This document shows positions 31,899 to 43,866 of a stretch of 64,000 nucleotides of DNA, piece after piece. The stretch lies in contig KN834813.1 of NCBI GenBank assembly GCA_000827265.1, positions 256,182-320,181 on the forward strand, given 5' to 3'. The position numbers were made by a program, and so were the translations under genes. The first letter of the stretch is position 1; every line of letters begins with the position of its first letter. Source of the stretch: Collybiopsis luxurians FD-317 M1 (Eukaryota > Basidiomycota > Agaricomycetes > Agaricales > Omphalotaceae). The notes below the pieces were generated by a model that made no database searches, was not told the DNA's origin, and saw only the letters and a program-made list of their open reading frames with translations.

Positions 31899-33861
31899 TC
31901 AGGCAACGAATACGGATTTTGTAATCGTTGGCATTTCGGGCGAGCTGTCTCTCTGCTATAGCTGGATTATTCTAGCTGCTCGGAGTACTAAAGAATGCTA
32001 CAAACCTGTTTTTCAAACGTCCTGAGCGAAATGGCATTTCTTTGCTCTTCTGCGTCGCCTCTGAACTCAATGCCATTGTGGGATACGGAGGAGAGCATCA
32101 CACTGCTGGCTGGCGCATGTTTATCCCATAGGTTCTTTCGTGCATTCAGCCTGGAAGAAAAGATTAACAATGATCAAAAATAACAAGGAGAAAAGACGCA
32201 CATGCAGACTGTTTGAATAAAACGAGATCCAGAGTCAGTTCAGTACCAGTCAATATTGTTCGATTTTCTTACAAAAGGTGTTTGCATAGAGCTTAGTGAC
32301 ATTGATATGGAAAGCCAGCCTGAGTCAAGGTGGTAAATACCAAATCTAACGAAAGGTGCATGCGCATACCAGTACAGACGGTTCGGAGCAGCATAAAAGG
32401 TGATCAGAAGAAGTGTTTGTATCAATGTCACCACTGCTCCTCGCTCGACAACATATTGAATCAAATGCTTGATTAGACTGTCCGTGCTATAATGAATTTT
32501 CTCCTTCAATATCCAGAAAAAGAGAAGCATTTATATATTATACTCACTGCTTCATTCCTGTTCTGGCTTTCGAAAGGAAAGTGCTCATTGCGATCGTTGC
32601 AATAATATCTGTCACAGCTCCAAAGCCTTTGGCCAGGCCAAAGAAAATCTACAAATGGTCGCCTTAGAGATTGTAACTTAATGCAGCACACAGAAATTCA
32701 CTGACGGCGAAATCCTTGTTACGGTCCGCAAGGACTCCATATGCAAACACATACATGGTTGCAACGCAGCCTAGAGAAGGTAAGAGATGTTGTTCTCGCA
32801 TCGTAAAATACCTGCTGCAGCTTACCTATACCCCCAGCTATCGAAAACAGGGCATGTATTAGAAATGACTGAAGCAGCACTTGCGTTGCAATTCTAACAC
32901 CCACCAAATGTAAGAATGGCTAAGAGCGTCTGACAGGTTTGTTAGAGGATTTTAGAATTATCATAACTTTTTCTTAGCTCACCAAGATCCCAATAATAGC
33001 CCAGGCCAAGAGCCCACCACGCCTCACTGTATATTGCAGGTAAACTATCGAAAAAAATCGCATTAAATCTGAAGCTGGAATACCGACCTGAATAGATCTG
33101 GTAGACGAAGTACATCTGGGAGCTAGCATATGTAGAGATCAGTTAAGGTATGAGTACGACCTGAGACGACTTACACGAAAGTTAGAATTCCAGATATCAT
33201 GCACTCCGCAGACAACTCCCTGGCGCAAGAGACCAGAATCAATCAGTTGTTTCCAAGCTAGTTATCAGTGTACGTACGGAGTAATTGTCTGCAAAGGCAA
33301 AACAGATCCAAAGTGAGGAACCTAAAAGCGCATACATTGAGGTTTTGATTCTCCTCGCTGAAGGATATGTCTGTCTCACCAGGTAATAGTATAGAGATTG
33401 CGCCACAAGGCCCGAAGAAATTAAATCCAGAATGCTGATGAAATGAATCAGTGATTTCGTGGTGCACTCTAGTCCATATGGATTTACAGCATGGTGGCAG
33501 CCTGTATCCATGCGACTTTTCATTAGCAGCCGAGAATAAACTTAAAATTCAGGGTGCTCAAAACTTACAATAACCTGAACGCCTATCCTATCGGTTGGAT
33601 GAGGGAAGTAAACATACGCTTGCACGATGGTGATTCCGCCCAAGCTAAGAATCGTCAGCAATGTCTGCGGCTTCACGCGACCCTTTAAGACTTACAATAT
33701 TGATACAAAAAAACCTTGGAAGAGAAATCGACGTCTAGGTGAAAATCCAAATAATTATAGGGATGTGCCGGGGGGAACTTACCCCAAAAGAATGGCGCAA
33801 AAATGGCCGACATGTCCCTACCAGAAGAATCCGCAGTACTAGCGGCTAACATCATCAACAT
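31899..33861 (-). CDS. DUF6534 multi-pass membrane protein, paralog A
   Basis: Integral membrane protein of the Agaricomycete DUF6534 family; function unknown. Predicted order: MLMMLAASTADSSGRDMSAI then FAPFFWG, GFFVSIF, LGGITIVQAYVYFPHPTDR, ILDLISSGLVAQSLYYYL, VPHFGSVLPLQTITP, CMISGILTFVSQMYFVYQIY, GGLLAWAIIGIL, CVATMYVFAYGVLADRN, GLAKGFGAVTDIIATIAMS, SLIKHLIQYVVERGAVVTLI, LLLITFYAAPNRLYW, AFHINVTKLYANTFFCMLNA, and a hydrophilic tail ending EMPTITKSVFVA with TGA at 31899. About 13 introns. A 7-nt micro-exon (32202-32208) is needed to join ANTF to LNAR in frame. Intron 2 starts with GT here but with GC in paralogs B and C. Alternative starts at 33855 and 33852 cannot be excluded. Confidence 0.82.
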
Positions 33862-35556
33862 TGCTGAACTTGTCGGTCGGTAAGAATGAAGTGAACGAGG
33901 AAGAAAGAGAGTCACTAGCGTGTTAATCTTAGGTTTGCAGCATATAAACAGACACTTACTCGGTCTCACAACATTTAATGCCACCTTGAGACCTAAACCT
34001 TCTTTTCCTGGCGAAAAAAATGGAGGAACTAATCTTGTATGTAACCTCCTTTTCGGCTGTTACAGCTGTCAAGATCATCGCCTTCTGATGAAAGGTATTT
34101 TGCGCGGCGGTTCTTCAGCGGTAAATCAGGTGATTGCGCATGCAACAAACGCCGGGCTTACCCTCCGTGGCCGAGTTAGCCTCTCGTCTAGTGATCAGTA
34201 CAGCTCTTTACATGGACATCTGCACAAGTGAAACGACGGCAATAAGCTTTCCGCCTTTCAACGTCAATGACTATCTCTTGATGCTCTCTTAACGGGCGGC
34301 GGAACTACCTTCTTAGGCCGAGCTAAGTAGCCGGGCTTTGTTTAGCGGGCAGCCATAGTTGCGCTTGTCAGCTCTCCGTCGCAACTCCCAATGACAAGTC
34401 GACAAGGTTCAGGCGGTGTTTGAGCGAACCTATGTTCTGTTCATCATAGTCTTTCCACTTACCCAGACCGTCACAGTGACAGGAGTGGAGAACACGAACT
34501 AGATCTAGAGTATAATAAAGACCCATCGTTTCGGGCTAGGATGGAAACTCTAATGCACGGGAAGAAGGGAAAATCTGTGTGACACGACATGGCCCACGAT
34601 TTGGTTTCCAAACATACGTATCCGGCAGCAGAAAGATTTCTCCATGTAAAGTGACTGCGACATATCGGACGAGCCAAGTAGTTGGTCAAGATGGGACACA
34701 TGAATGAACAAGCTACATAGACCGAAGAACGTGTTAATCTCCGAACTTGCTCTCGAGTCTTTCCTATTTTTGGTCGGCGGATTGGAACGTTCTTGTGATT
34801 CAAACGACACTTTGTTGAGTGACGACCTGGAAGCAAAAACTGATGAACGGCTCTCAGGAACTGTAGCTACAATCCGAGGAGGATATGAGGCTCTGACGCG
34901 GAGTTCCCAAAGATAATCGTGTTCAGGTCAGCAACAGGTGACCTTTGGGAAGGAGCGCTCACCTCGTAGACTATGCCGTATAATAATAATCTTGCTGTCT
35001 TCTTTGCCCAGCGGCCCAGAATTTCTGGGAGATTGTTCGCCCTAGGCCTTCCCAGCGCTAACGGTCAGCTCCGGTCAGCACTCAAGTCAGAGTGAGTTCG
35101 CCGATCTCTGATATAAGATACTCATTTACCTAGAGTCTCGACTTACTCTCGCATCTTGCCGCTGATAACCGAAACCTCCACAGACAACGAGATGACAGAG
35201 ATGCTGAAATCAGAGGAGAAAACACCATTTCGCAAGATCATAGTTATTCTGCTTCCATGTTGGCCTTCAGTCTGCAAGTGTGGTCGTTTGAACGCAGATC
35301 AAGATCATGGTGACGAAGCTATATACTCCGATAAATGACTTCCTCTTTTGTCTTAATCGAAAGATTACTTCTGATCCTTCAAAATAACTTTTGGGCGCAC
35401 CGATATAGTGAAGGCACAATTTCGACTGTCCTTTTTCTGGTGACGATATCAATTGCCAGTTTTAAAATACATACATACAACTTGGATTTCTGAGATATAA
35501 CAACATCGATCGAGGAAACACCAAAAACTACATCTTTTCTTCGAAGTTTGCTCGTT
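33862..35556. other. Intergenic, no gene recognised
   Basis: The upstream region of DUF6534 paralog A and the 3' flank of the peroxiredoxin. Overlapping frames near 34471-34916 look like chance. GC-rich imperfectly repeated stretches (GCCGGGCTT at about 34151 and 34331; GGCGG runs) may be old repeat DNA. Confidence 0.35.
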
Positions 35557-36444
35557 TTACACCTTGAGAGGGGTGGTACGGAGGTACGGCTGATAGAAGT
35601 GAAATCAGTTACGACAGCGAGAGGAGGAACTAAGAATATAGACTTACGTAGTGGACCACATGTTCGGGGAACAGCCTCTTGGCCTCCTCTCCCTGAACGC
35701 TGGCATGTACGATAACATCTTCACCAGGTTTCCAGTTGACGGGAGTAGCAATCCTGTGCCTTAGAAAATGATCCACATCAGTCTCAATCCTGTGGGCCCT
35801 TGATCGGATTTAACCTACTTGTCACCCAGCTGAATGGCATCTAGCACACGAATGATTTCGTCGAAGTTCCTGCCTGCAACGGCGGGATAGTCCAATTTGA
35901 GTCGGACTTTCTTGGCCGGATCGATAATGTAGACGGTACGAATCGTGAAAGGAAGACCAGACTTGGGGTCAATGTTGGTCGCATCTTGGTAATCGAGCAT
36001 ATCAAAGAGGTATGAGATCCGTCGGTCACCGTCTGCGATCTGGAACGATCAGAGTATAAGCATACTTTTCTTCATAGGGAAAGGAACACATACAATGGGA
36101 TACTGAACATCGGTTTCCGACACGGACTTGGTCCCGTACTCATTGATATCTTTGACCCACTTGTAATGATCGTCCAAGCTGTTCGCACTGATTCCAATGA
36201 CTTTCACGTTCCTCTTTTCCCAATCGCCTGCTTTAGCTCGGCGGGCGACCTCTCCGAGCTCAGTAGTGCAGACAGGAGTGAAGTCTCCCGGGTGAGAGAA
36301 GAGGATACCCCAGGAATTTCCAAGGAATTCGTGGAATTTGATATGGCCCAAAGTGGTTTCGGCCTCGAAATCGGGGACGGTAGAACCGAGACGGAGAGGA
36401 GGGCGGTTGGGATCTGGAGGAGGAGCAGTTGCTGGGGCGGACAT
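35557..36444 (-). CDS. 1-Cys peroxiredoxin (Prx6 type)
   Basis: Thiol peroxidase that reduces hydrogen peroxide and organic peroxides. It starts MSAPATAPPPDPNRPPLRLG at 36444. The peroxidatic site is HPGDFTPVCTTELGEV; the family residues Pro, Thr and Cys (PxxxTxxC) are present as PGDFTPVC. Then VKVIGISANSLDDHYKWVKD. After an intron (donor at about 36093), exon 2 reads ISYLFDMLDYQDA...LPFTIRTVYIIDP and IRVLDAIQLGDK; exon 3 gives IATPVNWKPGEDVIVHASV and FPEHVVHY. A fourth short exon adds PYLRTTPLKV and TAA at 35557. Length, about 225 residues, and the Prx6-type C-terminus (ATPVNW, PYLR) match the class. No mitochondrial presequence is clear, so cytosol is likely. Confidence 0.92.
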
Positions 36445-38399
36445 GGTATAGACGATGAAAGAATGAACTTAGTATCACATATTCGCAGGGGTTTATATAG
36501 ACAGATCGGATTCTGCTAGATGGCGTGATTATGCACTATCCCAGTCATGGCAGGTCATGGATCTCGTCAATCCATCGAATAAATTCGTAATTATAAGTCG
36601 GGATTCGGATAGTTCCCCGTGGTTTGTGAAGGGTAGGATCTTCTGATGCAGGCAGCCGAGATTGCATTGATAAGAATTCTCGTGCTCACTTTCGATTCCA
36701 CCAACTGGCAGAACGCAGTGCCAACCAAAATGGCCCAAAAGGCTAATAGAAAATGAACCACGCAGCTCTCGGCGACGTTAATTGAAAAAAACAATTGTTT
36801 CACCCCAAACCGGTGACTTGTACGCCAGTAATCAAGTTCATAGATACGAGGAGCAAGAGAGTTGGGGACAATGACTTCGTCCGGTGGAATAAGTACAAGA
36901 TACTCAGAATCGTCGATTTCTTGAACCTGAGTCTGGGATTTATTAAGACATTTTTTTAGTGACATCCGTTTGCAAAAAGTGTTGTCGCTTCGACTGCTGT
37001 TTATTTGCGTGGTGGCGAATGCCATCTTTGGTGGCGTTACATTGGTCAATGTATCTTGTTATACATGAGGTTGCTGCGTCTCAAAGCAACCCATAGAACC
37101 TTCACTTCACAAGCTACTCTTCTACCTTCTCGAATGCACCAAAGAACGGTCCATTTTCACAAGGTGATGCTGTGAATGCTGTGAAACATGCGTGCGAGTG
37201 AGACGGTGCGAGCAATAGATCAAATCACAAATACAAATAAACAGCGGTTGGAAGCAAAACTTCTTTGGGTTCTTGAAAAAAACTCTTTGGTCGCCGTTAA
37301 CTTAATCACACACCCCATTCCCACTGCAGTTTCATCAATTCAATGGCTCATCTTCTGTACTATAATGTTGCTTCGCTCTGGATTCCCTCGCTTTTTGATA
37401 CCCGCAAACACCCCACATAACCCATGAACGCTGTACACGACCTGTTTGCACACCCGAGGCTACGAGCGGGAAGACTTGTCATCTATAAGTATCTTCCTTC
37501 CACGACCGAACACTGAAGTAGCCTTCATAAGCAAGCTTCCTTGGGTATGGAAGCTCGGCAATTCATCCACTCGTAGAATTCGAAGAAAGTTATCACTTGG
37601 GACTTTTGCACTTGCAATAACAAGACGATGATAGAGAACGAAGCTGGGTTGGACGCTCTTGGAGGTGATATATTTGTGTTGGAAAATCTCTTGGCTTTCG
37701 ACGCCCCCGTTGACGAGCACTTTTACAACATTGAGGAAATCTTGTTTCTCTACCTGACTCGTATTCTATGCTAGGCGCATAGCAGCCTACATTGCATCTA
37801 AAATACTTGATTCACCCCCTGTGACTTGACAAGAACTGGTCATCCTTCCCTCTGTGGACTGTGTATTGTATCTCAATGAAACAACCAAAGCTCTTGGATG
37901 GCTCCGACTTCGTTTTCTTAGGATACGCGCATGCCTATTCTTTCATCATCGTCATCATTATCGCCTGAATAACAGACATCGGGTCTCCTACATAATAAAC
38001 AAGCCCAAAACGCTCTCTGATTTGTCTCCCAGGGTATTGAAGCTGTTCCACGCAAGATCTAGTCGCGTACGTGAATTAATGCTACTCGAAGGACTCGGGT
38101 CTTATGGACTTGATTCTATTTATCTGTCTATATAAATAAAGCTGTGCCAGCGTGTGTGTACGGACTCGTACATGCCACGCACGATGACCCACCCCGCATA
38201 TTTTACACTTCAGGTCCCGTGCTATAATAATAGACTGGACAATGGAAGCCTAGATTCTGTCTCAAGCCTTCGATTTAATGTTGAAATTATGGCTTGTTTT
38301 GCTTCAGAGATCAGAGCTCAGGTGGTTGCTAGTTATCAGGACTCAGATGTTAGATTCATTGTTGCACAGCAGGAAACCTGTCTATATGCTCCCGCAGTG
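36445..38399. other. Intergenic with unassigned open frames
   Basis: A 152-codon minus-strand frame at 36591-37049 contains a hydrophobic stretch (HFLLAFWAILVGTAF) but no family signature. An 86-codon minus-strand frame at 37460-37720 is also unassigned. Neither is supported as a gene. Confidence 0.35.
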
Positions 38400-39370
38400 A
38401 ATGAAAAAGCAAGGGCCCCGGCAGCTGCATCTACGAGCTTATCGAAAGGCAGCGTTTACAGTAACGATCCACAAATATAAAAGTTTCTCAGGTCATGATG
38501 GCGACAATCCTTGACAATGACTCTAGAGGGGAAGCAGTGTGAAGCGTGGAGAAGGGAGAGACGCCCTCATTTGAGGTCCAGTCTTTGCACTATTTACCTT
38601 GCCCAAAGTTTGATCAGCCATCTTAAACGCCTTGGGCCTTTCTGCGCCCATCAAGCTTTTACAGCTTTTCTCTATATCGAAAGAAAATCCGGATATTTCA
38701 CAAAGACGTTTACTGATCTAATCAAGGATCATATTGGAGGGCTTTCAGATAACTGAGATTGAATATATGCATCTCCAAGCGCCGATGGATTTTACGGCAA
38801 CTCTCCCGGTCAAAGTGTGATGACAGCAATGTTCGTAGAACTTGGTCAATGGTCATCGGGTCTGTACTGCCAAATGAGAATTCAACGCGAGATGTCGGGA
38901 AGACATGTGACAATTCCCATCTCCCAACCAACTTTGCGTTTGGACAAACCCACTTCTCAGTCACGGAGCAGCATCATACTATACACACGAATTATCGAGC
39001 AAGCTTTGTGTCAAAAAAATCCCCGCAAAGTGGTCAGTTTTCAACAACTCCGGCCTCAAAACCCGACTCCCGAGAGTCGACGAGTTGACACTGACATTTG
39101 TAGATGAACAAACTCAGCTGTCGGCGCTTGAACAGTTGAAATAAATTGTGTACCTTGAGGCAAACTACACACCGCGTCAGTAGTGTAAGATGCATATACA
39201 AACTGCAAATGCGAGTCAGGGGCAAGGTTATATCATCGGGTATACAATGAAGTAAGTGGGCCCCAAGTGACTTTAGCGGTATCCCTGAGATACCAGGAAC
39301 ATTTACATGTTAAACGATTGGAGCTGTCAACAAAATTTTGAGACAGCAGCTCATATTGTGTTGTAGGTGA
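38400..39370. repeat. Duplicated non-coding segment, copy 1 (upstream of DUF6534 paralog B)
   Basis: Repeated in the same orientation at about 42150-43040. Shared landmarks include CCCGACTCCCGAGAGTC (39060 and 42707), TACCTTGAGGCAAACTACAC (39151 and 42797) and ACAATGAAGT (39243 and 42893). The copies have diverged with many small indels. No open frame is kept between them. Confidence 0.7.
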
Positions 39371-39825
39371 ATCAATGTGGCTCCTGTATGCAGCCTCAAG
39401 GGTTTAAGGCAGACAAACTGAGGCGTTACAGGTCTGTATACCAAAATTTCATACCGATTGACTGAAAATTAGGTCCGGATTCTCGGTCAAGTGTTTGTGT
39501 CACTAGGGCACGAATTTCCCCTGCAAGGCTGATATATCATATCTACGCAGTGATAGTACAAGCACTCAAAGGAAGCGGGTATCATTTACATGCTGGCAGT
39601 GGTGATCATTTGGAGGGAGTGATAGGTGACAGGGTAAGTATTAGTAAAGAAACAGAGGGCGATGCCAAGTACATAGCAAAGACAGCAGTACTTAAACCCG
39701 ATACGCCTGGGCCTAGATTGCGAGTTCAGCCGAGTGTAGCTCGACTTCTTCCTTCAATCTTTAATTTTATTTTCCCCTTTTTATTTTTCTAATTTAGAAA
39801 TCCTCCGCCAGTGGGAACATTCTCG

Positions 39826-41828
39826 ATGCTCAACCTTACAATCTCGTCCACCGCTGACTCGGACTTTCCTGGGATTGATATGTCTGCAGTTTTCGGGCCA
39901 TTTTTTTGGGGTACCAGCTAGCTTTATGATACCAGTTCTTGTCCCATACTAACATTCATTTTGACAGGTTTTGTTGTGTCAATATTGCAAGTCTACAGGC
40001 TTCATTTATTAGCTCCTTTCATATTGATGATAATACTGCAGTCTGGGCGGAATCACAATTGTTCAGGCTTACCTGTACTTCCCTCATCCAACTGACAGGA
40101 TGAGTGTGCAAGCCGTTGTATGTTTTCAGAATGCATTTGTTGAATCCTTGGTCCTATTACTGATATCCTGCACTTATCATCACACACAGGCTGCAACCAT
40201 GCTGTGAGTTCTTCCATTCTCATTCGAGTTGCTTCAAAGACCTAGACATGAGATTATTACGAAGCATTCTGGATCTATTCAGTTCAGGCCTTGTAGCCCA
40301 GTCCTTGTACTATTACTTGGTTAGTGAACCCTATCTTTTAAATGCTCTATAAGCACTCAATCAATTCACCTTGAGAACAGATCCCTCATTTTGGATCCAT
40401 TCAACCCTTGCAGCAGATCACACCGTAAGCAAAGTCTGGGATTAAAGCGCAAAAATTGACATGCAACATTTCTTATAGCGAGTTGTCTGGGGAGTGCATG
40501 ATATCTGGTGTTCTGACTCTCATGTGCTTTAATTCACATATATTGTCCGAATACCACCGTCTGACCGCCGCTCTTTCCGTAAAGTTCTCAGATGTACTTT
40601 GTCTATCAAATTTATACCGGTCAGTTTCTCCTATATGCTGTTGAGATGTTATTTTGATCATGACCTCTCAGTCAAGCGCAAGGGTCGGTTGGCATGGATT
40701 ATTGTTGTAGTGTTGGTATGCCAGTAACATCTTCCCGGTGATCAAGCCTCAAAACATTCTAATCAGCTTTTTATAGATTCTGTTTACTTTCTTGACTCTT
40801 GGTTCGTGCAATGGATTCTCAAAGCTAGAACGATTCTGATTCGAAGAGCTGGATCTATTTACCAGTTGGTAATATAGGCAAGTAATGTACTTGCTCAACT
40901 CTATCCTTCTCATTGTAACTTGTGGTGTACTAGGTTGCGTTACCTCCATGTTTGTTCTACCCCATGGAGTCCTTGCTGATCGGAGTGGGGCTTTTGCAGT
41001 AAGTTCTATATCCAGATTCTCTATTCCAACAGCTCTAATCTGACAGCGTGCAGATTTCATTTGGTCTTGCTAAAGGTTTCGGAGCTATTACAGACATCAT
41101 GGCGACGATTGCAATGTGTGCCTTCCTTTCAAATGCCAAAACCGGCATGGAGCAGTAAGTCGATAAATACTGTGCATGCCAGGGTCATATTTCTCTACAG
41201 GCTGACGAGAACTTGTGACTTATAGAACAGACACTCTCGTCAAGAATTTGATTCAATTTATTATTGAACGCGGAGCCCTTGTAACGCTTGTTCAAATTCT
41301 TGTTCTAATCACTTTTTATGTTGCTCCTGGCCGTCTATATTGGTATGCTTGTATGCTTTGAACAGGAGTATTCAAAACTCACGTTCCACTGACCGTTTAG
41401 GTTTGCTTTCCATATGAACGTCACCAGACTTTACGCGAATACGTTCTGTGAGTATACTCATGTCCCATTATCTGAGACCTGTCTTTGAATGTTCCTTCTT
41501 GGGAAGTTTGCATGTACGTTTTACAGCCCTAAAATTTGATATCTGATATTGGAATTCCAACCATTTGCCTCAGGCTGAATGCACGGAAGGTTCTCTGGGA
41601 GAGATATGGTCCCAATGGCCGCGCAATAATATCTGTTACAACCAACGATATTGAGTTCCAAAGCAGAAATGAAGAAAGAACCATTGCTCTTACAACTCCC
41701 GAAACATTGCAGGTATGTCATCATAGTTTTCTTTGCCAGTCTTCTGCATATTGATAGGCAAACAGAACCGAAAGGGATCAGAGACAATCGAGATGCCAAC
41801 GATTACCAAGACCGTTTTCATTTCTTAG
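39826..41828 (+). CDS. DUF6534 multi-pass membrane protein, paralog B
   Basis: Paralog of the genes at 31899 and 45525. It starts MLNLTISSTADSDFPGIDMS then AVFGPFFWG. Subsequent exons give GFVVSIF, LGGITIVQAYLYFPHPTDRM, ILDLFSSGLVAQSLYYYL, IPHFGSIQPLQQITP, ELSGECMISGVLTLISQM and YFVYQIY, KGRLAWIIVVVL, ILFTFLTLG, CVTSMFVLPHGVLADRSG, GLAKGFGAITDIMATIAMC, LIQFIIERGALVTLVQILVL, ITFYVAPGRLYW, AFHMNVTRLYANTFFCMLNA, and a tail ending IEMPTITKTVFIS with TAG at 41828. The intron after SIF starts with GC (39987-39988, GCAAGT). The 7-nt micro-exon TTTGCAT is at 41507-41513. No frame break was found, so the gene is probably active. Confidence 0.85.
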
Positions 41829-42149
41829 GTTTCTTCCCATGTGCCTTAGGGCAGCTTCAAGGTTGAACGTGATCCTAGGTCTTAGGACTTTGAAGGTTCA
41901 ACTACTGGAGACTGGAATTTGTCTATACGGAAGCCATGTCTTCTTTTATCTTGTTAATTGGTTTGTTGAAGTTTTAAATGACTCTATGTGTTATATCAAT
42001 GTATATGGCAATGAGATAAACAGAGAATCCTGAAAATTTCATTTCTAAGCGGCTACTTTTCTGCTGCATGCTACTGAACCATATACCCTGACACTTTTTA
42101 GGGTCATGCTCAATCTGCTCATTGTAGGTCAAATCCTAGGAATGAAAAA
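41829..42149. other. 3' flank of DUF6534 paralog B
   Basis: AT-rich, no gene. It leads into the duplicated segment at 42150. Confidence 0.4.
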
Positions 42150-43040
42150 ATAAGCGCGCCAGCACCTGCAAACACGAGCTAATCAAAAAATAATATTCAC
42201 GGTCACGTTTCATAGATATGAAAGACTAGATTCCATGGAATCGACATTGGAAGGGAAGCTGTGCGAAATGGTAGCTAGGAGAAGTGATAGACGCCGTCAT
42301 TTTGTTTGCAAGTTTAATCAATCATTCTCCTGCGCCCATCGAGTTTTCACAGCATATACTAGTAATCCGCATGTGGCAAAAAGATGTCTACTGATCTGAT
42401 CAAGATGATTATATATATACATCTCCAAGAGTCGATGGATTTTGCGGATCCTTGTCAGATTCTCACGGAAAACTCCACATCAAATGGACAGCTAAATCCA
42501 GTGCATTGTACGCAACTGAAAGCTTGGCCGCTGGATCAAATGACAATTCAACATAAGATGCAAGGAAAATAGTGTGACTACAAATACTTATCCTTCAATC
42601 CACTCTGGACAAACACATTCTCAACCATCAAGCTTGAATTGTCAATTAAGCCTTGTCTTTGGAGTTGCCCGAAGTGGTCAGTCTTTGATGACTGCAGTTT
42701 TGAGACCCGACTCCCGAGAGTCAATGAGTTGATACTGGCAGTTGTAGATGAACAAAGTTGGTTGTTGATGCCTGGACAGTTGAAATAGATTCTGTACCTT
42801 GAGGCAAACTACACATCACGTCAATAGTGTATGATGCATGCTATACAAACTAGAAATTCGAGCGAATGGCAAGTTACATATATTACCGGGTAAACAATGA
42901 AGTGAGTGTGCCTCAGGTGACCTTGACTCATGTAGCGGTAGCCCTGGGATCCAAGGAACAGTTCAACATATGTATGCAGATATTGATTATAATTATTAAT
43001 TGCATCCATTAGTTCCGCAGCAGGACCATGCTGTGTTGTA
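42150..43040. repeat. Duplicated non-coding segment, copy 2 (downstream of paralog B)
   Basis: Homologous to 38400-39370 in the same orientation; see that entry for the landmarks. Together the two copies bracket DUF6534 paralog B. Confidence 0.7.
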
Positions 43041-43614
43041 ACTAGCTAACATACTAAATAAGTAAGTGGGACCACTATTGCACAATCTTCACATTTAAGC
43101 CTACAATTGTATGGAATTGATGAATCATGATTCTGCAATTGGAATCAAACACATAGAGGGCTATGACAAGCCCGAGTCCAAAACTAACTCAGAGTACCTA
43201 CAGAGCACTTGGTACAACTACTGTGGACAGTTGGCCTGGCACAGTACCACAGATGCAACAATGGGCACTATTCAAGTGTGGCAGCAAGCATGTACAAATG
43301 CTGCAATTGGAACTGACTCTGTCAAATCAGAATTTGGTAAGACCGAGTCTTATAATCTGTAGGACAATAAGTGGGTACCTCAATGGAAGGGGCAGAAAGA
43401 TTGATTGAATTCTTGCTACTACATTGTATATACTGTATAGTATAGTGAAGCTGGCCACCTTGATGGTTTTGGACATGCCAAATTCAACTGAGTCTGGCTA
43501 TCAGCTTTGAATCACTACCAGACTGGAATTGATCTTCTTCCACACATTTTGAGCCCTTACAGAGAATTTTTAGAAAAGAATAGAGCAAGTTATGAGGCAA
43601 ATACAGCAATGAGT

Positions 43615-43860
43615 TGTTGTATTTCTCGGTTTATCATTAGTAATACAATCCGGCACATGTAGTTCCGAGTTGGATTACTCACCTACTGCGGACAGTATTA
43701 CTCAGATAGTAATAGTAGAAGTATGTAGAAGTTTCTAGATACTATGTTATGTAGTATATAAGCCTACCTTGAGGCCAGTACCATAGAACAGAACAATTAA
43801 TTATATCCAGTACTCGAGTCTCACAACTCTTATTAAACCACTGCGCCATATTTCTACAAT
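43615..43860. mobile_element. Probable solo LTR with target-site duplication
   Basis: A 246-bp segment starts TGTTGTA and ends TACAAT (short terminal inverted match GTTGTA/TACAAT). Both sides carry the 6-bp repeat ATGAGT (43609-43614 and 43861-43866). Inside is a TATA-like box (TATATAAGCC near 43757) in the position expected for an LTR promoter. No internal retrotransposon region adjoins it, hence solo. Confidence 0.5.
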
Positions 43861-43866
43861 ATGAGT

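Noticed and set aside
34110..34200. tRNA-like string TCCGTGGCCGAGTTAGC
   Set aside because: No B-box at the right distance and no cloverleaf.
36591..37049. 152-codon minus-strand frame with one hydrophobic stretch
   Set aside because: No family signature and no supporting splice structure; kept as an unassigned frame in the intergenic entry.
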